DNA from: Collinsella sp. AF23-4AC
GTDB lineage: Bacteria > Actinomycetota > Coriobacteriia > Coriobacteriales > Coriobacteriaceae
Length of the DNA stretch: 40,556 nt
Direction: 5' to 3'
Assembly (NCBI RefSeq): GCF_003462685.1
Contig: NZ_QRVE01000018.1
Span: 1-40,556 of the forward strand
Part shown: in pieces, positions 25,022 through 37,814 of the stretch
How the letters are laid out: every line of letters begins with the position of its first letter
Numbering within the stretch: position 1 is the first letter of the stretch
Program-made: the position numbers and the translations under genes
The notes under the pieces: generated by a model
The model's database searches: none
Told to the model about the DNA's origin: nothing
Seen by the model: the letters and a program-made list of their open reading frames with translations, nothing else

Positions 25022-25270
25022 TTAGAGCGAGAGATTTCTGATCGATGTGACACAGGAGGCCTCATCCACGCCCGAAACGCGGAACACGATGTCCTCGCCA
25101 CATTCGCCACAGAGTGCCATGAGCCCTATAACGTCGCGGCCATCGACATGACGATTGCCAATCGAAACCGACACGTCGCTACGATGCTTGGCAATGATGT
25201 CATAAAGCAGCGCAACCGGGCGGGCATGCAGTCCCAACGGATCTTTAATCGTCTTTGTAAACTCGACCAT
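25022..25270 (-). CDS. HPr-family phosphocarrier protein
   Basis: Protein of 82 residues, close to the normal HPr length. GLHARPVA contains the His that receives phosphate from enzyme I. At the place of regulatory Ser46 (usually KSIMGVMSL) it reads RDVIGLMAL, so Asp replaces Ser, which would block HPr kinase control or mimic the phospho-form. The C-terminal helix CVTSIRNLSL is short. Known HPr proteins carry phosphate to PTS sugar permeases; no PTS genes lie in the window. The ATG at 25270 follows GGGAGGGG by four bases; the frame is open to 25315 but lacks a better site. It is a single-gene unit with its own terminator. Confidence 0.82.
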   Translation of the reverse strand: MVEFTKTIKDPLGLHARPVALLYDIIAKHRSDVSVSIGNRHVDGRDVIGLMALCGECGEDIVFRVSGVDEASCVTSIRNLSL

Positions 25271-25362
25271 GTCCCCTCCCACGACATCGCACATTCGGCC
25301 GGCAAACCCAGCCACGTGGTAGCTATTGTAGCGTTAGATGCTTGTCGAGAGCTCCTCTGAAC

Positions 25363-25592
25363 ACCTCGTGGGCAAAAAGTGGCAAATATGAGTACTGTCA
25401 CCAATTTAGTAGCAGCAAAATCGAGAGCAAATTGCCTAATTTGAGCGATCCGAAGAGGTTGAAAGCCGTCAAACGCCCTTTAAAGGGGGTTAGATAAATT
25501 GATTATGAGCCCATTTTCGCTCAGAGCAGGCCGAAAAATATGACACCTCTTTTGCAACAGTACTCATATTTGGCATTTTTTGACCACGGGGT
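25363..25592. mobile_element. 230-bp element with 36-bp imperfect terminal inverted repeats (MITE-like)
   Basis: The left end (25363-25398) and right end (25557-25592) match as inverted repeats at 32 of 36 positions, including a shared CAAATATGAGTACTGT inner part. The internal 158 bp are more AT-rich than the flanks and carry no plausible gene. No clear target duplication was seen. The layout fits a miniature inverted-repeat element or a large structured RNA. Confidence 0.5.
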
Positions 25593-25614
25593 CCAAAACC
25601 ATGCCCCAAAGCAC

Positions 25615-25644
25615 AAAAGGAGGGGCCTCGTAAGGCCCCTCCTT
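25615..25644 (-). terminator. Rho-independent terminator of the APC permease gene
   Basis: A perfect 12-bp stem (25617-25628 with 25633-25644) with loop CGTA; on the minus strand TTTT follows. It lies about 48 bp past the permease stop. Confidence 0.85.
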
Positions 25645-25691
25645 AGGAAAGGGAATCGATTTATTCCACAGCCGTAGATTAATCCTAGCCG

Positions 25692-27167
<1,476 letters not shown>

Positions 27168-27187
27168 TCATCTATTAAATGTCATCT

Positions 27188-27222
27188 AAAACCGTCCGAC
27201 CTGCAAGTGCAAACACGGACGG
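27188..27222 (-). terminator. Possible terminator downstream of ebgC
   Basis: A 7-bp stem CCGTCCG/CGGACGG (27192-27198 with 27216-27222) with a 17-base loop is followed on the minus strand by TTTTAG. A second hairpin (27232-27243 with 27264-27275, 11 of 12 paired) precedes it. Together they separate ebgC from the permease gene. Confidence 0.45.
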
Positions 27223-27308
27223 CGCACCTGCTAAGGGGAATGGGGAAAAGGGAGTCAACAAAGCCATCCCCCTTAACGGCGCGAAGCAAACGTCCAAACG
27301 GACGAATA

Positions 27309-27764
27309 CTACTTGTTGGGGAAGGAATAACCTTCAACCGTCACGTGCAGTACCACGACGCGGGGATCCGCGGCATCGGCCACGACACGGTAGGCCTCGT
27401 CAATTTCGACGACGGCAACGCCGCCGGCGGGAATCGTCACGGTCTCCCCCGCCCCCTCAAAGCGCTCGCGATCATCGATATCGCTGTAAGCGCGGGTGCA
27501 GGTGAGGCCTGCCTTGGGGGCAACCTCGACGGTCAGGTCGCCGTCGAGCGGAGCGAGCGCGGCATGGTAGCGACGGTGACCGACCAGGTCGGCGGTTGCG
27601 GCCTCGCGGGCATAGACCCACCAGTAAACCAACGAGTCGCCGATGGAGTAAGCCACGTCGTGCTGTAGGTCGGCAACACCATCGAGCGCCTGGCCGGTGC
27701 GCATCCACTTCTTGACGGACTTCATCTGAGCGTCGAAATCGGCGCGCGAGTTAAAGACATGCAT
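27309..27764 (-). CDS. ebgC: Beta-galactosidase small subunit (EbgC, YhcH/YjgK/YiaL family)
   Basis: Cupin-like protein of 151 residues of the DUF386 family: DVAYSIGDSLVYWWVYAREAATADLVGHRRYHAALAPLDG and TIPAGGVAVVEIDEAYRVV. EbgC associates with EbgA and is needed for full activity in E. coli. The gene starts 3 bases after the ebgA stop, with AAGGAGG in the end of ebgA eight bases before the ATG, so the two are translationally linked. Other family members act on sialic acid or uronate metabolism, but the tight link to EbgA settles the call. Confidence 0.9.
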   Translation of the reverse strand: MHVFNSRADFDAQMKSVKKWMRTGQALDGVADLQHDVAYSIGDSLVYWWVYAREAATADLVGHRRYHAALAPLDGDLTVEVAPKAGLTCTRAYSDIDDRERFEGAGETVTIPAGGVAVVEIDEAYRVVADAADPRVVVLHVTVEGYSFPNK

Positions 27765-27767
27765 GGC

Positions 27768-30791
<3,024 letters not shown>

Positions 30792-30810
30792 TCATCGTAG
30801 TGATTCTTGT

Positions 30811-30909
30811 GCAACCGGTTGTCCTTATCTTACGGGCGATGCAAAAAACTGTGCAACCGGTTGTCCGCTGAACGGTCGATTTGGTCGGGTTAACGGTGCA
30901 ACCGGTTGT
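30811..30909 (-). promoter_or_regulatory. ebgA promoter with three CAACCGGTTG operators
   Basis: GCAACCGGTTGT occurs at 30811-30822, 30853-30864 and 30898-30909 (spacing 42 and 45 bp). On the minus strand TTGCAC (30856-30851), inside the middle copy, and TAAGAT (30832-30827) form a -35/-10 pair with an 18-bp spacer. The first copy covers the start region. The sites have the central CG of LacI-family operators and likely bind the product of the divergent gene. Confidence 0.78.
30869..30896 (-). promoter_or_regulatory. 21-bp-spaced direct repeat upstream of the ebgA promoter
   Basis: TGAACGG (30869-30875) and TTAACGG (30890-30896) are 21 bp apart; TCGATTT follows the first copy. It lies between operators 2 and 3, with its proximal edge 12 bases from the -35. 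This is the third copy of the element seen at the symporter and uxaC promoters. Confidence 0.55.
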
Positions 30910-31152
30910 ACAACCGCGACACTTATGTCACCCTGAGTATCGAAACTCAGCGCAAGACATCGTTCTTAAGCTCGTAGGCAACCGCCACGCCCGCTGATAT
31001 CTCGCCCATACGAGACGTATTCGATTGCGGCTTGGTTGCAAAACGACACCGGTCACCGGATATCATGAACGCTGTTCAGGCGCACTATAGTAAGCTGTAT
31101 CCGCACCAGCCCGTATCAGCGACAACATCGACCGCATTCTCCAGGAGACGCC

Positions 31153-32169
31153 ATGACCCAACCAGTTCGCACCGCACCTACGCTTGCCGAGGTTGCCGCA
31201 GCTGCCGGCGTGTCGCGCTCCACGGCATCGCGCGCTCTCAACGATTCGCCCCGCATTAGCGAGGAAACCAAAAAGCGCGTCCGCGCGGCGGCCAAGGAAG
31301 TCAATTTTGTCCCCAACGCTCGTGGCCGAGCGCTCGCTGTCGGGCGCACGGAAATCATCGCCGTGCTCGTGACCGAGCCCCTGAGTGAACTCTTCAGCGA
31401 CCCCACTTATAGCGAGTTTTTGAGCGGCATTACCGAGGAACTGTCGGAGTCGTCCTATCTGCCCGTTATCTTGCAGGCGTCTTCTACGCATGAGCGCAAC
31501 CGCGCGCGCGAGCACTTTGAGCGCCGCTCGTTCGACGCCGTGATCGACGTCTCCCCCTACAAGGGCAGCGAGCTGCTCGAGGTACTGCGCGAGCTGGGCG
31601 TACCCACCGTGTTGTGCGGCCAGCTCGAGGGCCACCCCTATCGCGATGTGTTCTCGACAGTCTACTCTGACGACGAAGAGGGCGGACGCTTTGCAGCGCT
31701 CGCTATGAAAGAGCGCGGGCGTAAGGATATCGTTGCCGTGCTGGGACCTCAGGACAACCCCGCCGTCATCGACCGCCTTCGCGGCTACCGTGCCGTCTTG
31801 GGCGAAGACCTCCTAGACGCAAACGTTATCTATACCGGCTGGAACAGCGGAGACGGCTATCAGGCCATGCACCAGATCCTCGCGCGCGAGATTGCTTTCG
31901 ATGGCGTGCTTTGCGGATCGGACCGTATCGCGGCTGGCGTCATCACCGCACTCAACGAGGCAGGCCTATCCGTTCCGGCGGACGTTTCCGTCGTCGGCTT
32001 CGACGATCACGAGATTGCGGCGCGCTGCGTCCCCGCGCTCACGACCGTCCGCCAGCCCCTGCGCGAAGAAGGCCACATGGCCGCCAACATTGCGCTCGAC
32101 ATGATCAAGGGTGCCGAGCCTACCACCTCCGTAATGCACATGCAGCTGATTCAGAGAGACTCACTATAA
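31153..32169 (+). CDS. LacI-family regulator, probable repressor of ebgAC
   Basis: Protein of 338 residues. The helix-turn-helix reads TLAEVAAAAGVSRSTASRALNDSPRISEETKKRVRAAAKEVNFVPN, standard for LacI proteins, followed by a sugar-binding domain (DAVIDVSPYKG, SDRIAAGVITALNEAGLSVPADVSVVGFDDHEIAARCVPALTTVRQP). The gene is divergent from ebgA with three matching operators between them, as EbgR is to ebgA in E. coli. The ATG at 31153 follows AGGAG by five bases. TATAGT at 31086-31091 could be its -10 box. Effector and self-control are unknown. Confidence 0.87.
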   Translation: MTQPVRTAPTLAEVAAAAGVSRSTASRALNDSPRISEETKKRVRAAAKEVNFVPNARGRALAVGRTEIIAVLVTEPLSELFSDPTYSEFLSGITEELSESSYLPVILQASSTHERNRAREHFERRSFDAVIDVSPYKGSELLEVLRELGVPTVLCGQLEGHPYRDVFSTVYSDDEEGGRFAALAMKERGRKDIVAVLGPQDNPAVIDRLRGYRAVLGEDLLDANVIYTGWNSGDGYQAMHQILAREIAFDGVLCGSDRIAAGVITALNEAGLSVPADVSVVGFDDHEIAARCVPALTTVRQPLREEGHMAANIALDMIKGAEPTTSVMHMQLIQRDSL

Positions 32170-32176
32170 GAAACTA

Positions 32177-32224
32177 GGACAGGCTTTCCGCCAGACAGTT
32201 GTTGCGGAAAGCCCGTCCCGTTTT
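32177..32224 (+). terminator. Hairpin terminator after the ebg regulator gene
   Basis: A 15-bp stem with one mismatch (32177-32191 with 32204-32218) and a 12-base loop is followed by TTTT (32221-32224). It is also the first unit of the hairpin ladder that follows. Confidence 0.65.
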
Positions 32225-32375
32225 GAGCGCTCATTCTGGGGCACAGTTTCCGTTAGACAGCTCAACCGGAAACTGTGTCCCATTATTTGGCTGAATTCTA
32301 GGCCGCGGTTTCCCAAGGGGCCCTGTTTGGGAAACTGCGACCCGTTTTGGACGCAAATTCCGGGTCGCAGTTTCC
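32177..32375. repeat. Ladder of related hairpins (GGnnNCAGTTTCC family)
   Basis: Three successive hairpins occur: 32177-32218, 32238-32281 (15-bp stem) and about 32304-32337 (13-bp stem). The right arm of the third also pairs perfectly over 14 bp with a further arm (32330-32343 with 32362-32375), so alternative foldings compete. The arms share a GTTTCC/GGAAAC core with GGGNC flanks, which indicates one repeat family. No gene is present. Confidence 0.6.
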
Positions 32376-32414
32376 GCGACGCCCGGTCACTCCATGCCAT
32401 CACAACGCCCGCGC

Positions 32415-32451
32415 ATAAAAAACGAGGGAAGGCACGCGTCCTTCCCTCGTT
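32415..32451 (-). terminator. Rho-independent terminator of aspS
   Basis: A perfect 12-bp stem (32421-32432 with 32440-32451), a 7-base loop, then on the minus strand a run of T residues from the A-run at 32417-32422. It lies 24 bp after the aspS stop. Confidence 0.85.
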
Positions 32452-32474
32452 ACGGGCAATATGTAGCTGCTCGC

Positions 32475-34262
<1,788 letters not shown>

Positions 34263-34283
34263 ACCAGTGATCCTCCTTTATGG

Positions 34284-34326
34284 ATCTGTGCCGCCCCGTG
34301 TCGTTCCGGGCGGCGTCGTACAGATT
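34284..34326 (-). other. Hairpin in the aspS leader
   Basis: GCCGCCC (34290-34296) pairs with GGGCGGC (34308-34314), and outer ATCTGT pairs with ACAGAT. It sits just upstream of the aspS ribosome site. No T-box sequence was seen, so the function is unknown. Confidence 0.35.
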
Positions 34327-34518
34327 TGCCCAGCCTGCGTAAACCGCGCAGCCAGACATGGCGTTCTATCTTATCGCACCTGTGTCGATGTGCCGCGGAA
34401 AAGTAGCTCATGCCCAAAGACTTGACGGAGACGAAACAATTGGTGCACCGCGGCCGTCGCCAAGGCGTGCCACGTGCGACAATGTGCCCCAATACAACTG
34501 CACTCGGAAAGGCCCGCC

Positions 34519-35154
34519 ATGACTGCACGCCTCATCGTTATGGATATCGACTCCACGCTCATCAACCAGGAGGTCATCGACCTGTTGGGCGAGGAAGCCG
34601 GCGTGGGCAAGCAAGTTGCGCGGATCACCGAACGCGCCATGCGCGGCGAGCTTGACTTTAAGCAGGCGCTCGAGGAGCGCGTGGGGCTGCTTGCCGGCTT
34701 GGACGAGAGCGTGTTCGAGCGCACCTTTGCGCGCGTGACGTTTACCCCCGGCGCGCTGGAGCTTGTGCGCTCGGCGCACAGCAAGGGCTGGAAGGTCGGC
34801 GTGGTAAGCGGCGGCTTTCACGAGGTCGCCGACAAGATCGTGGCTGCCGCGGGTATCGACTTTTGCCTGGCCAATCGTCTGGAGGTCGTGGACGGCAAGC
34901 TCACCGGTAAGCTGGCTGCCGACATTGTGACCAAGGAGTCCAAGCTCATCCAGCTGCTGGACTGGGCAGTTGAGTGCGGCGTCGATATGGCTCACACGGT
35001 CGCTATTGGCGACGGGGCAAACGACATCCCCATGATCCAGGCCGCGGGCACGGGCATCGCATTTTGCGCCAAGCCCAAGACGCGCGAGGCAGCCCCGTTT
35101 ACCATCGACGAGCGTAACCTGATGCTCGCCATGGACATCATCCTGCGTGACTAG
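34519..35154 (+). CDS. serB: Phosphoserine phosphatase
   Basis: HAD-family phosphatase of 211 residues. Motif I is DIDSTLINQE (Asp9 and Asp11), motif II contains VSGGF, a Lys lies near TKESKLIQLL, and motif III is GDGANDIPMIQAAG. These match SerB, which releases phosphate from L-3-phosphoserine in the last step of serine synthesis. The length is that of short SerB proteins without the N-terminal ACT domain. The ATG at 34519 follows GGAAAGG by six bases; the frame is open from 34474 without a better site. It is divergent from aspS. Other small HAD phosphatases can look similar, but the DxDST and SGGF forms favour SerB. Confidence 0.88.
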   Translation: MTARLIVMDIDSTLINQEVIDLLGEEAGVGKQVARITERAMRGELDFKQALEERVGLLAGLDESVFERTFARVTFTPGALELVRSAHSKGWKVGVVSGGFHEVADKIVAAAGIDFCLANRLEVVDGKLTGKLAADIVTKESKLIQLLDWAVECGVDMAHTVAIGDGANDIPMIQAAGTGIAFCAKPKTREAAPFTIDERNLMLAMDIILRD

Positions 35155-35190
35155 CCGATCCGTCTAACAACTGAATCAGTCTGTCCTATA

Positions 35191-35224
35191 GTTTCCGAAC
35201 AATTTTATCTTAGTGTTCGGAAAC
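35191..35224. promoter_or_regulatory. Inverted repeat upstream of larB, candidate operator
   Basis: GTTTCCGAACA (35191-35201) and TGTTCGGAAAC (35214-35224) form a perfect 11-bp inverted repeat separated by 12 AT-rich bases. TTCGGA (35216-35221) could serve as -35 to a TAGACT (35240-35245) -10, so a bound protein would cover the promoter. The TetR-type protein at 36970 is a possible ligand. Confidence 0.5.
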
Positions 35225-35268
35225 ATACCCTTTGAGTGCTAGACTTTGCGCCGTCGAAGGGAACATAT

Positions 35269-36051
35269 ATGGATAAGCGAGATCTTGAGCAGCTGCTGAG
35301 CGATGTTGCCGGCGGATCAGTCACCCCGGCAGTTGCCCTCACACGCATCCAGACGGCGCCAACCGCCGATCTGGGTTTTGCGCAGCTCGATCTTTCGCGC
35401 GGGGTGCGCCAGGGAGCCGGCGAGGTTGTCTACGGTGCCGGTAAAACCGCCGAACAGATCGCCGCCATTATCGAAGCGCTGCGCGATGCCGGCCAGGAGC
35501 GCATCCTAGTCACGCGCCTGGACGACGAAAAAGCCGCGCGCACCGCTGAGCTTCTCGGCAACGGCATCGACCTGGGATATGTCCCGGACGCACAGCTCGC
35601 CCTCGTGGGCGGCAAGCCCTCCCCTACCGGCAACGGACGCATCGTCGTCGCCTGCGCCGGTACGAGCGACCTGCCCGTCGCCGAGGAAGCCGCATTGACG
35701 GCCGAGTTCTATGGCAACGAGGTCGACCGCCTCTACGACGTGGGTGTCGCCGGCCTGCACCGTCTGCTCGCGCATGCCGAGGAACTTGCCCAGGCGCAGG
35801 TGGTCATCGCCATCGCCGGCATGGAGGGCGCGTTGGCGAGCGTTATCGGCGGTCTGGTGAGCTGTCCGGTCATCGCCGTTCCCACCAGCGTGGGCTACGG
35901 CGCGAGTTTTGGTGGCGTAGCCGCGCTGCTCGCCATGCTCAACTCCTGCGCCAGCGGCGTTTCGGTCGTCAATATCGACAACGGCTTCGGTGCCGCCTAC
36001 CAGGCAAGTCTTATCAATCATCTGAGCGCCGGCACGCCCTGCGCCCGCTAA
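35269..36051 (+). CDS. larB: Nickel pincer cofactor biosynthesis protein LarB
   Basis: Protein of 260 residues of the AIR-carboxylase-like LarB family. The C-terminal half carries the PurE-like core: AGTSDLPVAEEAALTAEFYG, DVGVAGLHRLL, VVIAIAGMEGALASVIGGLVSCPVIAVPTSVGYGASFGGVAALLAMLNSCASGVSVVNIDNGFGA. LarB carboxylates and hydrolyses nicotinic acid adenine dinucleotide to the biscarboxylic precursor of the nickel-pincer nucleotide. The ATG at 35269 follows GAAGGGA by six bases; the upstream open frame to 35236 is not supported. It heads larB-larC-tetR, all within a few bases of each other (larC starts 10 bases after its stop). Confidence 0.92.
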   Translation: MDKRDLEQLLSDVAGGSVTPAVALTRIQTAPTADLGFAQLDLSRGVRQGAGEVVYGAGKTAEQIAAIIEALRDAGQERILVTRLDDEKAARTAELLGNGIDLGYVPDAQLALVGGKPSPTGNGRIVVACAGTSDLPVAEEAALTAEFYGNEVDRLYDVGVAGLHRLLAHAEELAQAQVVIAIAGMEGALASVIGGLVSCPVIAVPTSVGYGASFGGVAALLAMLNSCASGVSVVNIDNGFGAAYQASLINHLSAGTPCAR

Positions 36052-36061
36052 GGAGCATCCC

Positions 36062-36967
36062 ATGTCCAACCATCAGCACACGCTTATCATCGACGGAACC
36101 TCGGGCATCAGCGGCGATATGACCGTCGCGGCCCTGCTCGACCTGGGCGCCAGCGAAGAGCATCTGCGCGAACAGCTCGCCACGCTGCCTGTCGATGGCT
36201 TTTCGATCGCCGTCACGCGCGTAAACAAGCACGGCATCGATGCCTGCGATTTCGACGTCCAGCTTGCAGAGGGCCTCGAGAACCATGATCACGATATGGC
36301 CTGGCTCTACGGCAACGAAGCAGCTGCCGAGCTCACACATGAGCATGAGCACCATCATCATGACCATGTCGAGCATGACCACTGCCACGAGCACGACCAT
36401 GAGAGCCATGGACACGAGGGTCACCATCACGCCCACCACCATCACCACCGTTCTTTGGCGGACGTCACCGCCATCATCGATGGCTCGCAGCTGAGCGATG
36501 GCGCCAAGCGTCGTGCGCTCGCCATCTTTACCGCACTCGCCGCCGCCGAGGCCAAGGCTCACGGCAAAACGCCCGAGACCGTCATGTTCCACGAGGTGGG
36601 CGCCGTCGACTCTATCGTCGACGTCTGCTCTGTCGCCATCTGCCTCGACGACCTGGGTATTGAGGACATCGTGGTTGAGTCGCTCTCCGAGGGTCACGGT
36701 ACTATCCACTGCGCCCACGGCCTTATGCCCATTCCCGTCCCCGCCGTCGTCAACCTGTGCCAGGCAGGCAATATCGCCCTCACGCCTGCACCGGTCGCCG
36801 GCGAGCTCGTGACGCCCACGGGCGCCGCCATCGTCGCCGCACTGCGCACGTCCGAGCACCTGCCGGCCCGCTACCGCATCGAGGCCGTCGGCTACGGCGC
36901 CGGTAAGCGCCCCTACGAGGGTTGCTCCGGCACGCTCCGTTGCCTGCTCGTTCACGCGGACGCATAG
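36062..36967 (+). CDS. larC: LarC1-like nickel insertion protein lacking the LarC2 domain
   Basis: Protein of 301 residues. The N-terminus (IIDGTSGISGDMTVAALLDLG) and FHEVGAVDSIVDVCS, SEGHGTIHCAHG and PVAGELVTPTGAAIVAAL match LarC. A long His/Asp/Glu-rich region (about 75-128) is the expected nickel-binding loop. The chain stops after GYGAGKRPYEGCSGTLRCLLVHADA, where LarC proteins normally continue into the CTP-binding LarC2 domain with an ETN(I/L)DD motif. In Lactobacillus the two halves are joined by a frameshift, but here a different gene (tetR) starts 2 bases later and its frame is occupied, so no LarC2 is encoded. Function without LarC2 is uncertain. Confidence 0.85.
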   Translation: MSNHQHTLIIDGTSGISGDMTVAALLDLGASEEHLREQLATLPVDGFSIAVTRVNKHGIDACDFDVQLAEGLENHDHDMAWLYGNEAAAELTHEHEHHHHDHVEHDHCHEHDHESHGHEGHHHAHHHHHRSLADVTAIIDGSQLSDGAKRRALAIFTALAAAEAKAHGKTPETVMFHEVGAVDSIVDVCSVAICLDDLGIEDIVVESLSEGHGTIHCAHGLMPIPVPAVVNLCQAGNIALTPAPVAGELVTPTGAAIVAALRTSEHLPARYRIEAVGYGAGKRPYEGCSGTLRCLLVHADA

Positions 36968-36969
36968 CC

Positions 36970-37509
36970 ATGGATGCCCGCAAGGCAAAAAGCCGCGCTG
37001 CCATCGTTGCGGCGTTCTCCGAGCTGCTGCGCGAAGAGGACTACGGCAAGATCACCGTCGGCGACATCATCGCTCGCGCCCATGTGGGTCGGGCCACGTT
37101 CTACGGCCTCTTCAAGAGCAAAGATGACCTACTGTCCGAGCTCGTGAGCGACATCTGCACCCACGCCCTCGATGACGATGGCACACCGCTCGACGACCCA
37201 CTCGTGCAGGTCGAACATATTCTCAACAATCTATGGGAACGTCGCCAGGGCGTCCGAGCGCTGGTAGCCGGCGCCGGCTCACGCGTCTTCGCCGACTGCT
37301 TACGCAAGACCATCATGTCACGAGCAGCCGAAACCGTCCCTACCGACCCAAACGGCCCCGCCGCCGCCATAGACCGAAGCTTCCTACTGCACCACATAGC
37401 CTCAAGCTTCGTAGGAATGGTCCAATGGTGGGCCTGGCACAACTTCCAAGCAGATAAGGCCGAAGTAGCCAAAGACTACCTATCAGCCATTAAGCCTCTC
37501 TTCAGCTAA
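36970..37509 (+). CDS. TetR/AcrR-family regulator of the lar genes (probable)
   Basis: Protein of 179 residues. The N-terminal helix-turn-helix reads RAAIVAAFSELLREEDYGKITVGDIIARAHVGRATFYGLFKSKDDLLSELV, a clear TetR signature. The C-terminal domain is short and not assigned. The gene begins 2 bases after the larC stop, so it is in the larBC unit and may regulate it. The second half uses many rare-looking codons (CTA, ATA, GTA, GGA, CGA) unlike the first half and the neighbours, which suggests weaker selection or a recombined 3' end. The ligand is unknown; lactate or nickel are guesses. Confidence 0.8.
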   Translation: MDARKAKSRAAIVAAFSELLREEDYGKITVGDIIARAHVGRATFYGLFKSKDDLLSELVSDICTHALDDDGTPLDDPLVQVEHILNNLWERRQGVRALVAGAGSRVFADCLRKTIMSRAAETVPTDPNGPAAAIDRSFLLHHIASSFVGMVQWWAWHNFQADKAEVAKDYLSAIKPLFS

Positions 37510-37665
37510 GTAAGAAGCCCATCCCAAAGCATCGCCCCAACCCAAGCCGCTACGCATCCCAAAGTGTCACTCGCGCTTCAACGCCCCTACCAGCAACAAG
37601 CCCCTCCCATCCAAATTCAGATATATATGTTGGGTTGCTTGTTCGAACACAGCCAAGAATGCCCA

Positions 37666-37790
37666 GGGCTCGGCAAGGGTTTACTTTCCAACGCATTCCG
37701 CAGGACGCAAAAAGGCTCGCCGCACAAAGTGCGCAGCGAGCCTTTTTGCATGTCCGAGGACGCGTTGGAAAGTAAACCCTTGCCGAGCCC
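37666..37790. repeat. 125-bp nested palindrome with bidirectional terminator core
   Basis: Outer arms 37666-37694 and 37762-37790 are perfect 29-bp inverted repeats. Inside, 37707-37720 pairs with 37736-37749 over 14 bp, and CGCAC pairs with GTGCG around a 3-base loop. The inner stem has A5 on one side and T5 on the other and can end transcripts from both tetR and larD. The outer arms exceed what termination needs. Confidence 0.75.
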
Positions 37791-37814
37791 GAACCTTATA
37801 GAGCCGTCCTTCGA

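Noticed and set aside
34263..34400. T-box riboswitch before aspS
   Set aside because: A hairpin is present, but no T-box consensus sequence or specifier loop was seen.
36240..36494. Met/Thr/His-rich frame
   Set aside because: Frame-shifted reading of the His-rich LarC loop codons.
36950..37100. Possible frameshifted LarC2 after larC
   Set aside because: No ETN(I/L)DD-like sequence occurs in any frame; the region encodes the TetR helix-turn-helix.
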